Shown here one piece after another: positions 28,096 through 38,666 of a stretch of 64,000 bases of DNA; position 1 is the first letter of the stretch, and each line of letters starts with the position of its first letter. Origin of the DNA: Saccharolobus caldissimus. GTDB lineage: Archaea > Thermoproteota > Thermoprotei_A > Sulfolobales > Sulfolobaceae. The stretch is from assembly GCF_020886315.1 (NCBI RefSeq), contig NZ_AP025226.1:2630001-2694000 (forward strand), read 5' to 3'. A program made the position numbers and the translations under genes. The notes under the pieces were generated by a model. The model made no database searches, was not told the DNA's origin, and worked only from the letters and a program-made list of their open reading frames with translations.

Positions 28096-28842
28096 ATTTG
28101 ATCAAAGTCGTTTAGTCCGTCAATTAGGCAATAAATTTCACATACGAGATTGTGCTGAATATTTCTATAAAGATTTAATGCCAATCTTTCAAAAATCAAC
28201 GTATTACGATTTCTTTTTACCTGAATTCCTTACTTCCATATATGGAGAGAGAAATTATGAGGATAGTCACTGATAAGAGACCCATCACTTCTGGTGCGGA
28301 AAAGACTTCGCGAATATACACTTTGGAAAGAAGAGATTGTTATGACTTTGTAAACGTGATATTGAGGAAAAGTTATGTTCGGTTAGGGTCAAAAATTCTT
28401 ATATAGTTACACTGTATGTCATAGAATCTAATATACTTTATTTGATAAAAATGTTTCTTTATATAGCAGCTGGCTATTCATATCTAATTAGAATCGATCA
28501 TATTTCCTTTATAATTTCTATTTATTTTAAAATAAAAATATGTTAATTAAATCCAAAGTAGCAGCTTAACAAATAATTTCCCTAAATTAAGTTAATCTAG
28601 AAAAGAATATTACATTTGCAATGAATCCTTAATTGTCAGGATAGTGTCGCCATTAAGTTACAAATTTATTAAATAGGGGAATTCACTACGTAGAGTATAG
28701 TCTAGCTCAGATTCTCAGAGACATCTTTTACGTTGAAGTATAAATTTATAGCTTAACGACGACACTATGATTGTCAGCATCTTACTTTGTATATAGTGGG
28801 ATAATGAATAAAATTAAAATACGTGCTAGTTAGTAAGATGCT
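28096..28842. other. Intergenic region with MITE
   Basis: It holds one family 1 MITE (28640-28769). Otherwise it is AT-rich sequence with short broken frames. The last 70 bp would contain the promoter of the small membrane-protein gene. Confidence 0.5.
28640..28769. repeat. MITE, family 1 (130 bp)
   Basis: Ends gatagtgtcgccattaa and ttaacgacgacactatg. Flanked by the 8-bp duplication attgtcag (28632-28639 and 28770-28777). Confidence 0.85.
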
Positions 28843-29151
28843 ATGTCCTGGAAAATAAATGTTGGCATTCTTCTTATATTTAGTATTGCTTCACTCTTAT
28901 TATCATTTTTTAATGTAATTTTTTCCTTTATTACACTTATAGTGTTTTATATAATAGATTTACTAAAACCTCCATATTACTCTAATGAAGAAATGGAAAA
29001 ACCTATAGTTTTTATATCTCCATTACTCATTATTTTGTCTACAGTTTATATTATTTATAGGTTATTATCTATTAATATAATATTTTTGATAATTCTATCT
29101 GCTTTATTTATATCTGACTTAGCTCTCTCATTTAAGCGGGCAAAGAAATAA
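28843..29151 (+). CDS. Small membrane protein, unknown function
   Basis: 102 residues with four hydrophobic stretches (about 7-24, 25-42, 55-72 and 75-92), a PPYYSNEEMEKPIV loop between the second and third, and a basic C-terminus. A decayed relative lies at 12517-12690, also near glycan genes. It precedes a GT4 gene by 25 bp and is likely co-transcribed, so a membrane role in glycan assembly is possible. Confidence 0.65.
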   Translation: MSWKINVGILLIFSIASLLLSFFNVIFSFITLIVFYIIDLLKPPYYSNEEMEKPIVFISPLLIILSTVYIIYRLLSINIIFLIILSALFISDLALSFKRAKK

Positions 29152-29176
29152 AAACTAGACATATTTAATAGACGTA

Positions 29177-30292
29177 ATGGCTAGGATACTAATAGTGCTT
29201 AGAATTTTATGGACTGCGGGGGCACAGAGAATAGCTATTAACGAGTACAAATGGCTAAAAAAGCTGGGCCACGACCCAAAAATAATATTCTTAAGAGCTA
29301 CTAAAACAAAAGGTTATGAAGAACTTTTGAAGGATATAGATTATAGAGTGATAAGATATGGTCACGGAGTATTGACTCCCTTATTTTACTTACCTACTAA
29401 ACTATTCTCACCGGATCGAGGAATAGAGAGTACAATTGATTTGGATTTAATATCAAAAATACCTAAAATAGCAAAAGAAGAGGAAGCTGACTACTTAATA
29501 TGCCATGATCAATTTGCAGGGATTGGCTGTTATCAGGCTTATAAAAAGATGGGAGTACCGTATAGCGTATTCATTCATGAAAAACTTGTAAACTATAGTA
29601 AACCCTTGCTGGGAAACATCATTAACGATTTGGAAAGAAAAGTACTAAGTAATGCTAAAAGAGTTTTTGCGATAACGGATAAAGTAGCCAAAACAGTTTA
29701 TGAGAAACATAAAATAAATGCTATACCAAATTATCCGGGCATGGATAAAATTTCAGAGACATCATTTTCGAAGAAAGAAAACTTTCTTTTAGCAGTGTCT
29801 TTTTGGGATTATGGTAGAAGACCGTGGGATTATTTGGAAGTTATCAAGAATATAGACAATTACAAATTACTAATTGTGGGTAACTGGAGAGTAAAAAAAG
29901 CTAAAGAGGACATTATAAGAAAAATAAAGGAGGAGAATTTAAATGAAAAAGTAGAATTAATGGAAGGAGTACCAGAGACAAAATTAAGTGAACTTTACGA
30001 TAAGAGTAAGTTTGTTATAAGGTTTGGCTACGGCGAATATGGTCCGGCTATGACTATTATAGAATCTATTCAACACACTACACCAGTAATTATAAACGAT
30101 GAGCTAGGCACTGCCGAGCTAGTGAACAAATATAAGTTGGGCTTAGTTACACATGGGTTAAATTATAATGAAATTAAAAATTTTATTAATAAAATTGACG
30201 AAGAGGAATATGAAAATCTGCAAAAAAATATAAATATAGTTCAAAAGGAGTATTCATGGGAAAATCACGCTAAGAAACTTATAGAAAGTTAA
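29177..30292 (+). CDS. GT4-family glycosyltransferase
   Basis: 371 residues. The N-terminus ILIVLRILWTAGAQRIAIN is the GT-B glycine-containing acceptor loop. The C-terminal domain has LLIVGNWRVKKAKEDI and the donor site FGYGEYGPAMTIIESIQHTTPVI (E-x7-E spacing, with the first glutamate in GEYGPAM). It sits alone downstream of the small membrane-protein gene. Substrate unknown. Confidence 0.83.
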   Translation: MARILIVLRILWTAGAQRIAINEYKWLKKLGHDPKIIFLRATKTKGYEELLKDIDYRVIRYGHGVLTPLFYLPTKLFSPDRGIESTIDLDLISKIPKIAKEEEADYLICHDQFAGIGCYQAYKKMGVPYSVFIHEKLVNYSKPLLGNIINDLERKVLSNAKRVFAITDKVAKTVYEKHKINAIPNYPGMDKISETSFSKKENFLLAVSFWDYGRRPWDYLEVIKNIDNYKLLIVGNWRVKKAKEDIIRKIKEENLNEKVELMEGVPETKLSELYDKSKFVIRFGYGEYGPAMTIIESIQHTTPVIINDELGTAELVNKYKLGLVTHGLNYNEIKNFINKIDEEEYENLQKNINIVQKEYSWENHAKKLIES

Positions 30293-30729
30293 TAGGTTAT
30301 TGAAGGATTTCTTATGGAATAAATATAGTATCCTATTCGTCATTAATTGAATAGAAATTGAACTCATTATGCTAATAGATAGAAGTTGTACGATATCAGA
30401 GATGCCAAATAAAAATTCAAATCCTATTTAATAAATTAATAATTAAAAGTAAATGATGTTTTATAATCTGAGAGAATTGATTAATTATGAGTTCAATAGT
30501 TTTTTCATTTTATGGAATAAAGCATATTCAGCAACCCTATAAGCTTAGAGTGAAAAATTAAGAAATTACACAAAGCGTTATATAATATATTGTATTTTCA
30601 TGACCTAGATAACTACACCAATCCCAAACAGTAAATCTCCTTTTAGAAAATATTCATTATTTGAGTCACTATTACTCTCAATATACAAACATATTATAAC
30701 TGAAATCTATTTCTAAAGGGAGCATGTTA
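30293..30729. other. Intergenic region, nothing recognised
   Basis: AT-rich sequence without protein-like frames, repeats or strong hairpins. Confidence 0.5.
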
Positions 30730-31567
30730 TCAATTGCTAGATCTCTCCCAATACAATATCTTATATTCTTCCTTAGATAATGCAGGGACGTTATACTTTT
30801 TAGAAAAGAGATAGTTAGTAAGTATTTTAGTCCTTTTCTCAGCCTTTAGAAGAGATGGTAAATGAAGTAATCCATTTCTAAGCGTTCCCTTTATTAAGTC
30901 CGTCTTTGTCATGAAGCGTAAATTAAATCCCTCTTCTCTTAATGCCTCAGGTACTCTTTTTATATTCTCTTTCCCGTGAAGTTCTATAGCTATTTGCTTA
31001 ACGTAACTTAGCCATTCTCTCCTTTCGAACAATTTCCCTTCTGCACCCTCTATATCCATCTTTACTACTGAGAATTTTCCTAAGGACTCGGCACTCAGTC
31101 TCTACTTCAATTCCCTATCTTAGACCCAGTACCTTCATCACTTATCTTCACTTTTACCCCTTCTACGTCATATAAGGCTTTGTTCACTGGTACCACGTTC
31201 TTTAACTCATTCATTTCTACGTTTTTCTTCAGCAACTGAAATGCCCAAGGCAAAGGTTCTACTGCTACAACTTCTTTAGCCTTTCTTGCAATCTTGAGTG
31301 TAAAGTCCCCTATAAATGCTCCAGCATCTAGGACTATGTCCTCTTTCTTTACCTTTAGGAAGTCCCACTCACCGGCAATGAAAGTTGCGTAATAGACGAA
31401 TTCGAAGTCCGAAGTATATTATTTTTGCGGTAAGTCAAAATTACCATGATAGTGAGCATTAAATTGCCGATAAGTTCTTCAAGAGAAGACATACCGCGGA
31501 AAGCTATAGCCTTATAATAATCACACCAATCTAACTTCTCATCGGAAAAAGGAAAGTATCTTTGCAT
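30730..31567 (-). pseudogene. FkbM-family methyltransferase, frameshifted
   Basis: From ATG 31567 the N-terminus reads MQRYFPFSDEKLDWCDYYKA. After a break near 31410 another frame gives VLDAGAFIGDFTLKIARKA (motif I) and VVAVEPLPWAFQLLKKN (motif II). A further break near 31080 leads to the FkbM signature KMDIEGAEGKLF and the C-terminus at 30730. At least two frameshifts interrupt an otherwise normal gene of about 280 codons. Confidence 0.8.
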
Positions 31568-31886
31568 TCTTCATTAAGAGAGTTACAAAGGTTATGAATT
31601 AGGTGTTTATAAATTATTAAGTATTCCATGACAATAGTCTTATGGTAAAGAGAATTAATTATAGCTTGATGACTATTTTGTGGAAGAGAAAAGGAATTGA
31701 GGTTTTATATAATCATTCTAAAACTATAGATCATAACAATTTTAATCGTATTTAGGAACTCGTAAAATATTTTAGGCTTAGACAGTAGTTAGTCCTATTT
31801 CCTTCAATATAAGGAATTACTTTTTATCTATAAATTATAGGTATTAGGAGTAAAAAGATATATAGCAGTAATTAACTTTTTAAAAT
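31568..31886 (+). promoter_or_regulatory. Upstream region of Cmr operon 1
   Basis: AT-rich 319 bp between the fkbM pseudogene and cmr4. tttttatctataaatta (31821-31837) and tttttaaaata near the ATG are TATA-like. No Shine-Dalgarno is seen before the ATG, which fits leaderless transcription common in Sulfolobales. No CRISPR repeat or leader is present. Confidence 0.4.
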
Positions 31887-32756
31887 ATGGCTAATTACTT
31901 TACAAAAGCCTATGTTTTTTATATATTTACAGTTACGAATTGTCATGTCGGTAGTGGTTCTACTGCTTCTGAAGAGATTGACTTACCCTTCCAGAGGGAT
32001 AGTTTAGGTTACCCTATAATTTACGCTTCAAGCCTAAAAGGTTCTATAAAGTCGTTTCTTTTAAGAACTTATGAAGATAGTAAAAAAGGTGAAGTATTTT
32101 ATTTATTTGGTAAGGATGAGAGTGCGGATGAAGTATCTAAAGTTTCAATTTTAGATGCGGTCTTGCTTTTCATCCCAGTTAGGATAATTCCGGTCTCCAA
32201 TAATTTTAGGGGAGTTTATGCCTATGCTACTACTGTTGAGCTTTTAGATACTGCACAGTCGTATCTTGATGCTGTTTCTTCACTTACTCAAGGTAATTTC
32301 AATAAGAAGAATGATGACGTTAAGTTCTATAAGATTGATGAAAATGGAAACTTGGAAGTAATAGTTAATGAGAGTTATTTTAAGTTTAAGGAAGATGACG
32401 ACTTAAAAAACAATTATTCCAAACTTATACCAACTAGTATAAATAAACCTATTTTCGTCTTTGAGGGTAATATAGGTAAGGATATTATTAATAGGTCTTT
32501 AATTAGGGTTAGGAGGATAAGGATAGATAGGGGTAAAAAGACTGTTGAGATTGGAGGCTTATGGTCTGAAGAATATGTTCCTCATAATACTTATTTCATG
32601 AGTGTGGCGTTAGTAAGGGAAGATGGTAAGAAAGACGGTGAGCCACAGAGTGCTTTAGAATTATTTAATTCTATTAAAAATAAATTAAATTACTTAATTA
32701 TCGGAGGTCATGAAACTATAGGTAAGGGTATAATTAGGCTTATATGGGCTGATTAG
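31887..32756 (+). CDS. cmr4: Type III-B CRISPR effector subunit Cmr4 (operon 1)
   Basis: Cas7-group RAMP that forms the backbone of the Cmr complex and cleaves bound target RNA. The N-terminal CHVGSGSTASEEIDLPFQRD contains Asp32, the counterpart of the catalytic aspartate of characterised Cmr4 proteins. SSLKGSIKSFL is the RAMP glycine-loop region, and the C-terminal GGHETIGKGIIRL is the G-rich motif. It is 289 residues, similar to the copy in operon 2 (RSLIRVRRIRIDR is shared exactly). First gene of operon 1, with the stop one base before the cmr5 start. Confidence 0.95.
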   Translation: MANYFTKAYVFYIFTVTNCHVGSGSTASEEIDLPFQRDSLGYPIIYASSLKGSIKSFLLRTYEDSKKGEVFYLFGKDESADEVSKVSILDAVLLFIPVRIIPVSNNFRGVYAYATTVELLDTAQSYLDAVSSLTQGNFNKKNDDVKFYKIDENGNLEVIVNESYFKFKEDDDLKNNYSKLIPTSINKPIFVFEGNIGKDIINRSLIRVRRIRIDRGKKTVEIGGLWSEEYVPHNTYFMSVALVREDGKKDGEPQSALELFNSIKNKLNYLIIGGHETIGKGIIRLIWAD

Positions 32757-32757
32757 G

Positions 32758-33258
32758 ATGATAGACGGTATTAAATTAGCAGTTGATGTTTTCCCTAAAG
32801 CGATTTCAAATATTGAGGATAAGGATGTTTTAAAGTATTTAAAAAGTAGGTGTAGGGATTTCCCAGAAGAGGCTTTAAATAGTGGCTTTTTGCCGGCTTT
32901 CCTATTTTATCTTTCGAAATCAGATGTTTGTGTCTTGATAGATTTTTTGAACTATCTCAATAGTAATTCTGAAATTAAATTTGATAAATTTAGTAAGGAG
33001 AATGAATCAAAGCAAACTATAGCATATACGATATATACTGCATTGGTGATTTATTTTCTTGAAAAAACAGAATTAAAAGACAAAATAGGGCTTAATGATT
33101 TAGATAAATTATGCCCTAAAAACGATATTAATGAGAGCGCTAAGAAACTCGAAGAAATTTTAAACGGGCTATATTTTAACTCCTCAATTGTAAGTATACT
33201 CTCTAAGAACTATTTACTAACTTTAAAGAGACTTGCGGAGGCTATAATAAATGTATGA
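32758..33258 (+). CDS. cmr5: Type III-B small subunit Cmr5 (operon 1)
   Basis: Cas11-group alpha-helical protein that lines the inner filament of the Cmr complex. 166 residues, with SRCRDFPEEALNSGFLPAFLFYLSK near residue 30, the conserved Cmr5 helix-turn. The C-terminal LKRLAEAIINV closely matches the end of the operon 2 copy. It overlaps cmr1 by 8 bp. Confidence 0.9.
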   Translation: MIDGIKLAVDVFPKAISNIEDKDVLKYLKSRCRDFPEEALNSGFLPAFLFYLSKSDVCVLIDFLNYLNSNSEIKFDKFSKENESKQTIAYTIYTALVIYFLEKTELKDKIGLNDLDKLCPKNDINESAKKLEEILNGLYFNSSIVSILSKNYLLTLKRLAEAIINV

Positions 33259-34702
33259 ACAAATTTTAAGTATAAAAGCTAAAGCTCTATATCCTATAGT
33301 TGGAGGCTATAATGGATATCCATTGAGTTTAACAGTAGGTTATGAAGAGCCAATAAGAGCTACTGAAATAAAGGGATTATGGAAATGGTGGACTAGAATT
33401 TTACTGGAGAGCATGATTTTTAAACATAAGAGCAGTGTCATTCCATATTCTGAAATAGATAAAGTTATGGAAGATGTTTTCGGTAGTATGGATAAAAAGT
33501 CAGTAGTTAGACTTAATGTTAGGGTTGATGATGATTTTATTAATGTGGTCGAAAAAATATGGCATTTTTTACGAAGCTTTTTCCAAAGAGGCCAGGTTGT
33601 CAATCAAAGAAATGTATCTGGTGGAATCAATATTATTATTCAAGCGCAAAATCTCAATATTTATAAAATTAATATTAATAATTCAAATAATGGATTAAAT
33701 GTAAGAGTTAGAAGAGCTGATAGAGATCCAAAACCAAATGATATCCCCATAGTTATTGACTTTAATGATAAGAAAATCTCTATTAATGGAATTGATGAGA
33801 AACTTGAAGGTTTAGATAAATATTTGACAATACAAAATATTAAAGAATTCTTATCTATACCTAGAATTAAACTGGATATGCTTAAATATAATAATATTGG
33901 ATTTAAAGTAGGAAACTTAGGTGATTATAAATTAAATGAACTAATAAGGATTATTTTAGATCTTATTACGGTAGTGCTAATACCAAAGGAGGTTGAATTC
34001 ACAATAAATGTTGAAGTAAATAAGGAAAGATTAAAAAATAAAAATAATGAATTAGATATAAATAAAGTTAAAAAGCTAAAATTTGCTCTCTATTCATTAT
34101 TTGTTTACTTAATATTAGGAGGAATTGGGAGAATGATAAATAGAGGAATGGGTTCATTATCACCTACTCAAATTGAATGCCATGATGATGATTTATGTAA
34201 AGATTTAAAGCTTTTATTTGAAAATTTTTCAAAAATATCCAATGAGGATGGAATTATTGAATTTATTAAAGGATTAGTGGATTTTAATAAACTTGAAGAA
34301 TTAAGTGAAAACTACATTAATGAAATCAGAATAGCAAGTGAGACAAATAACGTATTTTACATTTCAGATTATTTACTTAAACATTTTTACGCAAAGGAAA
34401 TTAAGGATCCGTTAAATCCATTAAAATGTCTTAAGATTTTAGGTGAATTAACATTGTCAAATAATGTAAATGATCCAACTTTTGCAAGGGAAATCTTAGG
34501 AAGTCCTAGAAAATCTGGTGATATTAGGCTTCCCTCAGCGTTTAGATTTAAGATATTATATGTAGCAAATAAGTATTATCTAATCTGGTATCTATTAGAC
34601 AGATATAATATTACAGATCCCTCACATAGTTTCATCAAAAAATATGAAAATGAGATAAATAATTTAATAAACAAAGCAAAACAAAATTTAGGTGGAGTTT
34701 AA
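33251..34702 (+). CDS. cmr1: Type III-B RAMP subunit Cmr1 (operon 1)
   Basis: Caps the target-proximal end of the Cmr complex together with Cmr6. Characteristic Cmr1 motifs are YPIVGGYNGYPLSL, RATEIKGLWKWW near residue 37 and the second-domain GGIGRMINRGMGSL. 483 residues, as expected for a double-RAMP Cmr1. It is joined to cmr6 by a one-base stop/start overlap (TAATG). Confidence 0.93.
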   Translation: MYEQILSIKAKALYPIVGGYNGYPLSLTVGYEEPIRATEIKGLWKWWTRILLESMIFKHKSSVIPYSEIDKVMEDVFGSMDKKSVVRLNVRVDDDFINVVEKIWHFLRSFFQRGQVVNQRNVSGGINIIIQAQNLNIYKININNSNNGLNVRVRRADRDPKPNDIPIVIDFNDKKISINGIDEKLEGLDKYLTIQNIKEFLSIPRIKLDMLKYNNIGFKVGNLGDYKLNELIRIILDLITVVLIPKEVEFTINVEVNKERLKNKNNELDINKVKKLKFALYSLFVYLILGGIGRMINRGMGSLSPTQIECHDDDLCKDLKLLFENFSKISNEDGIIEFIKGLVDFNKLEELSENYINEIRIASETNNVFYISDYLLKHFYAKEIKDPLNPLKCLKILGELTLSNNVNDPTFAREILGSPRKSGDIRLPSAFRFKILYVANKYYLIWYLLDRYNITDPSHSFIKKYENEINNLINKAKQNLGGV

Positions 34703-35613
34703 TGAGTTTATTTAGATTATTAGCACATATTGACGAAAAATATTTTTCATCTGTTAAGACCAACTTTCAGTCTACTAATCTTTATTCCCTATTACAGCTA
34801 GAAGGAATTACCATGAGTATACTTAGATTCTATTCTAACGATAAGACGGTCAGCAATTATACGCTAGATATATTTAAAAATTTACCTATTGCCAAAATAT
34901 ATGAGAATCATATTAAATTTAAAAATGATCAAGAAAATAAATATTCTATTAAAGAAATATACAATTTAAAGAAAAGGCAGATAGCTGAATTATTATCAAT
35001 CAATTACAAGCCAAACTTTTTCGAATTACGTAACATAATCCATAATATAATGGAAATATTGAAAGAGTTAAAATATAGCTTTATTGATGTCAAGATAAAG
35101 TCTTGTTCAAAAACTCTCATAGGTGTTTCTACTCAATTCGGCTTTACTATTTTTGAATCAGGAATCTCTTTTGATCCAATATTTAACGCTCCATATATAC
35201 CTGCTTCCGAAATTAAGGGGCTTTTGAAAAGTTTAATTCAAGATGAGAAACTAGCAGAAAAACTGTTTGGAACAGAAAATAATGAGGGACTTTTAATGAT
35301 AACTGATGCGTATCCGATAAGTGCAGAACGAAATATATTTTTACCAGAAATAATAACACCACACTATACTAGCGAGGTAAAGCAGGAAATAGAAGTAAGT
35401 CCTAATCCAATAATATTGCTTGCTATTGCACCTGGGGTAACATTTGAATTTTTAATTTATTATAAAGATCAAAGCTTAAATGATAAAGAAAAAGAGATTA
35501 TAAAAAATTTAATTTTCAAAATGAGTAAAGAAGGAATAGGAGCTAAAACTACGTTAGGATTCTCTCAATTTACTGCAACTTTAAGTGAAATCTTGTGGAG
35601 TGTGAGTAATTAA
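34702..35613 (+). CDS. cmr6: Type III-B RAMP subunit Cmr6 (operon 1)
   Basis: 303 residues. The Cmr6 signature is GISFDPIFNAPYIPASEIKG around residue 155. Residues 200-235 with TDAYPISAE and the C-terminal glycine-rich KEGIGAKTTLGFSQF complete the RAMP fold. It acts at the end of the backbone beside Cmr1. The start overlaps the cmr1 stop and its stop overlaps the cmr2 start. Confidence 0.93.
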   Translation: MSLFRLLAHIDEKYFSSVKTNFQSTNLYSLLQLEGITMSILRFYSNDKTVSNYTLDIFKNLPIAKIYENHIKFKNDQENKYSIKEIYNLKKRQIAELLSINYKPNFFELRNIIHNIMEILKELKYSFIDVKIKSCSKTLIGVSTQFGFTIFESGISFDPIFNAPYIPASEIKGLLKSLIQDEKLAEKLFGTENNEGLLMITDAYPISAERNIFLPEIITPHYTSEVKQEIEVSPNPIILLAIAPGVTFEFLIYYKDQSLNDKEKEIIKNLIFKMSKEGIGAKTTLGFSQFTATLSEILWSVSN

Positions 35614-38600
35614 TGAAGAGTTTAGAAGAAATAATTAAAGAGAAGTTTGCAGCTCTACTTCATGATCCACCAAATAAGCCATTTATTTTAAGGTATACGC
35701 AGTATAATGTGTTAGAGGAGTCGTTAAATCAGGATAGATTTAGATATTTACGTAGTCTACGTGGAAAAATTGGTCATAAAGCTGTAGCTGCAGAGTTAAT
35801 ATCACATTTAGATTTTTTAAAGGAAGATGATAGGAATGAGATAATTAAGTATATCTATGATTGCAATTCTATAGTTAACAAAGCTGATGGAAAGGCAAGT
35901 AAGTTTGACAGATACTTAACATCAATTATATATGAGGAAGGATTACGTTTCGCAAACTATGACAATATAGTGCTTAAGAACTTTTTAGCACCAGAGCTTC
36001 AAGTGAAATTAAAAATAGGTGAGTGTAATGATCCTATAAACGCAGAATGTTTCTTTAAAGATCCTCACTCTAATGAAGATGTTATTCAATTATTTTACTA
36101 TATTTCAAATATATTTAAGGCCTTAAATCTTAGCGGGACAGGTGTTAAGACTTATAACGTATTTTATTTCTTATATGAGTTATTATGGATAGCTAAAGGT
36201 TATTCAGTTGGCCCAGCAGAAACTAGAGTTCCTACTCATTCAATTTTTGATCATTTATACGCTACTGCATCAATATTAAATTGGTTTCATGGCACTGCTA
36301 AATTCTTAGTAGGGTTAGACGTAATAGGTGTTGTGGACTATATAAAGGCGTCAAGAAAGCTCAGAGATCTGTGGGCTTCAAGCTATTTATTATCAGCCTT
36401 AGTTTGGTATATATTAATTAACATTGTGGAAAGGCTTGGAGCTGATATAGTATTATTTCCGTCGTTAAGATTTAATCCCTTCTTTGCTACATATATTTAC
36501 AATAACTACCTTAAAGATAAAGAAAATAATGAGATGGTTATCAAGGAAGTTGTTAATTTCATTACGAAATATATATTTAACAATGACGAAACATATAAAA
36601 AGATAGGAATACCTCCATACGCTATAATCCCAGCTAGGGCTACGCTAATAATGCCTGGAATTCTGTATGTTAAAAGAGACTTGAATCTTCAGTGTAAAGA
36701 TGATGAATATATTCGTAATTACATAGACGAGAAATTTAAAGAAGGATGGAAAAAATTAGTAAATTCCTTAATCAATTATGCTTCTAGCAATCTTAATGAT
36801 TATTTCTGGGCTATTTTCTATAAGGTAATGAGCATTAATAGTATACAAGAATTTAAAGAAAAACCTCCATTATTATTAAGAGTTATAATTACAAAAATAT
36901 CTGGTAATGAAGCAGATGAAGATAAGGAACCCGATTATATGGAATTCGATGGTAGATATATTGAACTAATTAGCAATTTTAAAAAGGCTAAGTTATCCCG
37001 TATTTCTCCAGCTACTCAGCTATCAGACTTTGAATATTATAAAGATGCAAGAGGGAAAAGTAGTAGAGGATTTGAGTATTGCAGTGTTTGTGGCATATTA
37101 CCAGCTATTCTAATTTTACCTAAAAATGATGATGAGTACAAGGAGTTTGTTAAGGAAATTATAGGGGAACAAATAGCTGATGAAAAGCTTGATGATTTAA
37201 AAGTTATACTTTCACCAGGGGAGAAGTTGTGTCCGTGGTGTTTAATTAAGCGAGCATTAGGTATGAGACCAGAAGTATTTAAAGTTCTAGTAAATAATAA
37301 AGATCTTCAACCAGAAGAGATAGCAAATAAAAGAGTCTTTATCCCATCAGTAAGCCATTTAGCATCTTATAAAAAATACGAGGCACTTAAAAATGAGGAA
37401 TTAAAGTGCGAGGAAATAAGAGATACAATATCCTTGTGGAAATATTACGAAACTTACCCTGAGGATAAAAAATGTTTAATTATTAAAGACCCAGAAACCT
37501 TATGGTTCGGAAGAACAAAAGATAAGACTTTATCACCCTATTATGCTCTTGTTAGAGCAGATACGGATTATTTAGGTGATCTGTTAGAGGGTAAGCTAAC
37601 TCCTTATCTTGCTGGTATTATAGATTCTAATTTTTATGGTGGTAAAAAAGATAACAAAGAAGAAGTTGTTAATAATGCTATCAAGAGGTATTTAAGAAAT
37701 GCAGCAGAGGGATCATATAAAGACGTTATAGAGCTAATGTTAAATGGTGAGGAAAATAAGACAAAGGAAATTATAAAGAATGAGATAAAAAATGAGATAA
37801 ACACCATAGTAACTCACATTAAGGAATTTATTAATGAAAATCTGAGCAGAGATAGATTAGTTCTGTTTCCATCATGGCACGTTAGCATCAGTAGCATGTT
37901 AAATAGAATATTACTTATGGAGACGAAGCTAGTAAATGATTTGGATGGATTCGTAGTCTATGCTGGTGGTGACGATTTATTAGCAATTTTACCAGTTGAG
38001 AAAGCTTTAGAATTCGTCGAAAAGAGCCGTAGTGCAATAGCGGGAATAATTAGGGATAAAATTGGTGAATTTGCACAAGCTGAGAGTAAAGGGTTTGTTA
38101 AGCTAAATAATGCCTATTTAAGCTTACTCCCATTAGTAGGGCGCAGCTATGTAATATACTTTTCCCATATAAAATACCCATTACAATTGATACTAGAGGA
38201 TTCTTATAACTTACTTGAAGAGGGAAAAGAGAGAATAAGATATGGGAATTATAAAAAGGATATAGTGATAATTAAATATAAGAGTTCAGCTAATGTTCTT
38301 CCATTATCCATTAAGAGACCTTATGAAACTGATATTAACGAATATCTTAGTAGTATTGGTAAGAGCCTAGAATTATTACGTAAACTTTACGAACTAGTTA
38401 AACAAGAAAAATTATCTAAAAGTGTTATTTATGATGTTTTATCTGATGAATTGCTTAATAATGGAAAAATTAAAGATGATCTCTTAGTTATATATTTAGA
38501 CTATTTGATCAATAGAAATAGGTTAGATAAAAAATTAAAATTCAGTTTTAATGATTATAAAGATTTAATACAACTTGAAATTAAATCTGATAATAATTCT

Positions 38601-38666
38601 AGGACTTTAATATATAATCTATTTCAGACTTTAAGCAATATCTTAGGGGCTGAGAAGAGTGAGTGA
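35613..38666 (+). CDS. cmr2: Type III-B large subunit Cmr2/Cas10 (operon 1)
   Basis: 1017 residues. The N-terminus has LLHDPPNKPF with the His17-Asp18 pair and a later THSIFDHLYAT, the Cmr2 HD-like domain. Zinc-binding cysteines lie in YCSVCGILPA and LCPWCLIKRALG. The palm-domain cyclase motif YAGGDDLLAIL (GGDD residues 785-788) is intact, so cyclic oligoadenylate synthesis on target RNA binding is expected from known Cas10 biology. No CARF effector is found in the window, so the signal receptor must be elsewhere. Confidence 0.95.
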   Translation: MKSLEEIIKEKFAALLHDPPNKPFILRYTQYNVLEESLNQDRFRYLRSLRGKIGHKAVAAELISHLDFLKEDDRNEIIKYIYDCNSIVNKADGKASKFDRYLTSIIYEEGLRFANYDNIVLKNFLAPELQVKLKIGECNDPINAECFFKDPHSNEDVIQLFYYISNIFKALNLSGTGVKTYNVFYFLYELLWIAKGYSVGPAETRVPTHSIFDHLYATASILNWFHGTAKFLVGLDVIGVVDYIKASRKLRDLWASSYLLSALVWYILINIVERLGADIVLFPSLRFNPFFATYIYNNYLKDKENNEMVIKEVVNFITKYIFNNDETYKKIGIPPYAIIPARATLIMPGILYVKRDLNLQCKDDEYIRNYIDEKFKEGWKKLVNSLINYASSNLNDYFWAIFYKVMSINSIQEFKEKPPLLLRVIITKISGNEADEDKEPDYMEFDGRYIELISNFKKAKLSRISPATQLSDFEYYKDARGKSSRGFEYCSVCGILPAILILPKNDDEYKEFVKEIIGEQIADEKLDDLKVILSPGEKLCPWCLIKRALGMRPEVFKVLVNNKDLQPEEIANKRVFIPSVSHLASYKKYEALKNEELKCEEIRDTISLWKYYETYPEDKKCLIIKDPETLWFGRTKDKTLSPYYALVRADTDYLGDLLEGKLTPYLAGIIDSNFYGGKKDNKEEVVNNAIKRYLRNAAEGSYKDVIELMLNGEENKTKEIIKNEIKNEINTIVTHIKEFINENLSRDRLVLFPSWHVSISSMLNRILLMETKLVNDLDGFVVYAGGDDLLAILPVEKALEFVEKSRSAIAGIIRDKIGEFAQAESKGFVKLNNAYLSLLPLVGRSYVIYFSHIKYPLQLILEDSYNLLEEGKERIRYGNYKKDIVIIKYKSSANVLPLSIKRPYETDINEYLSSIGKSLELLRKLYELVKQEKLSKSVIYDVLSDELLNNGKIKDDLLVIYLDYLINRNRLDKKLKFSFNDYKDLIQLEIKSDNNSRTLIYNLFQTLSNILGAEKSE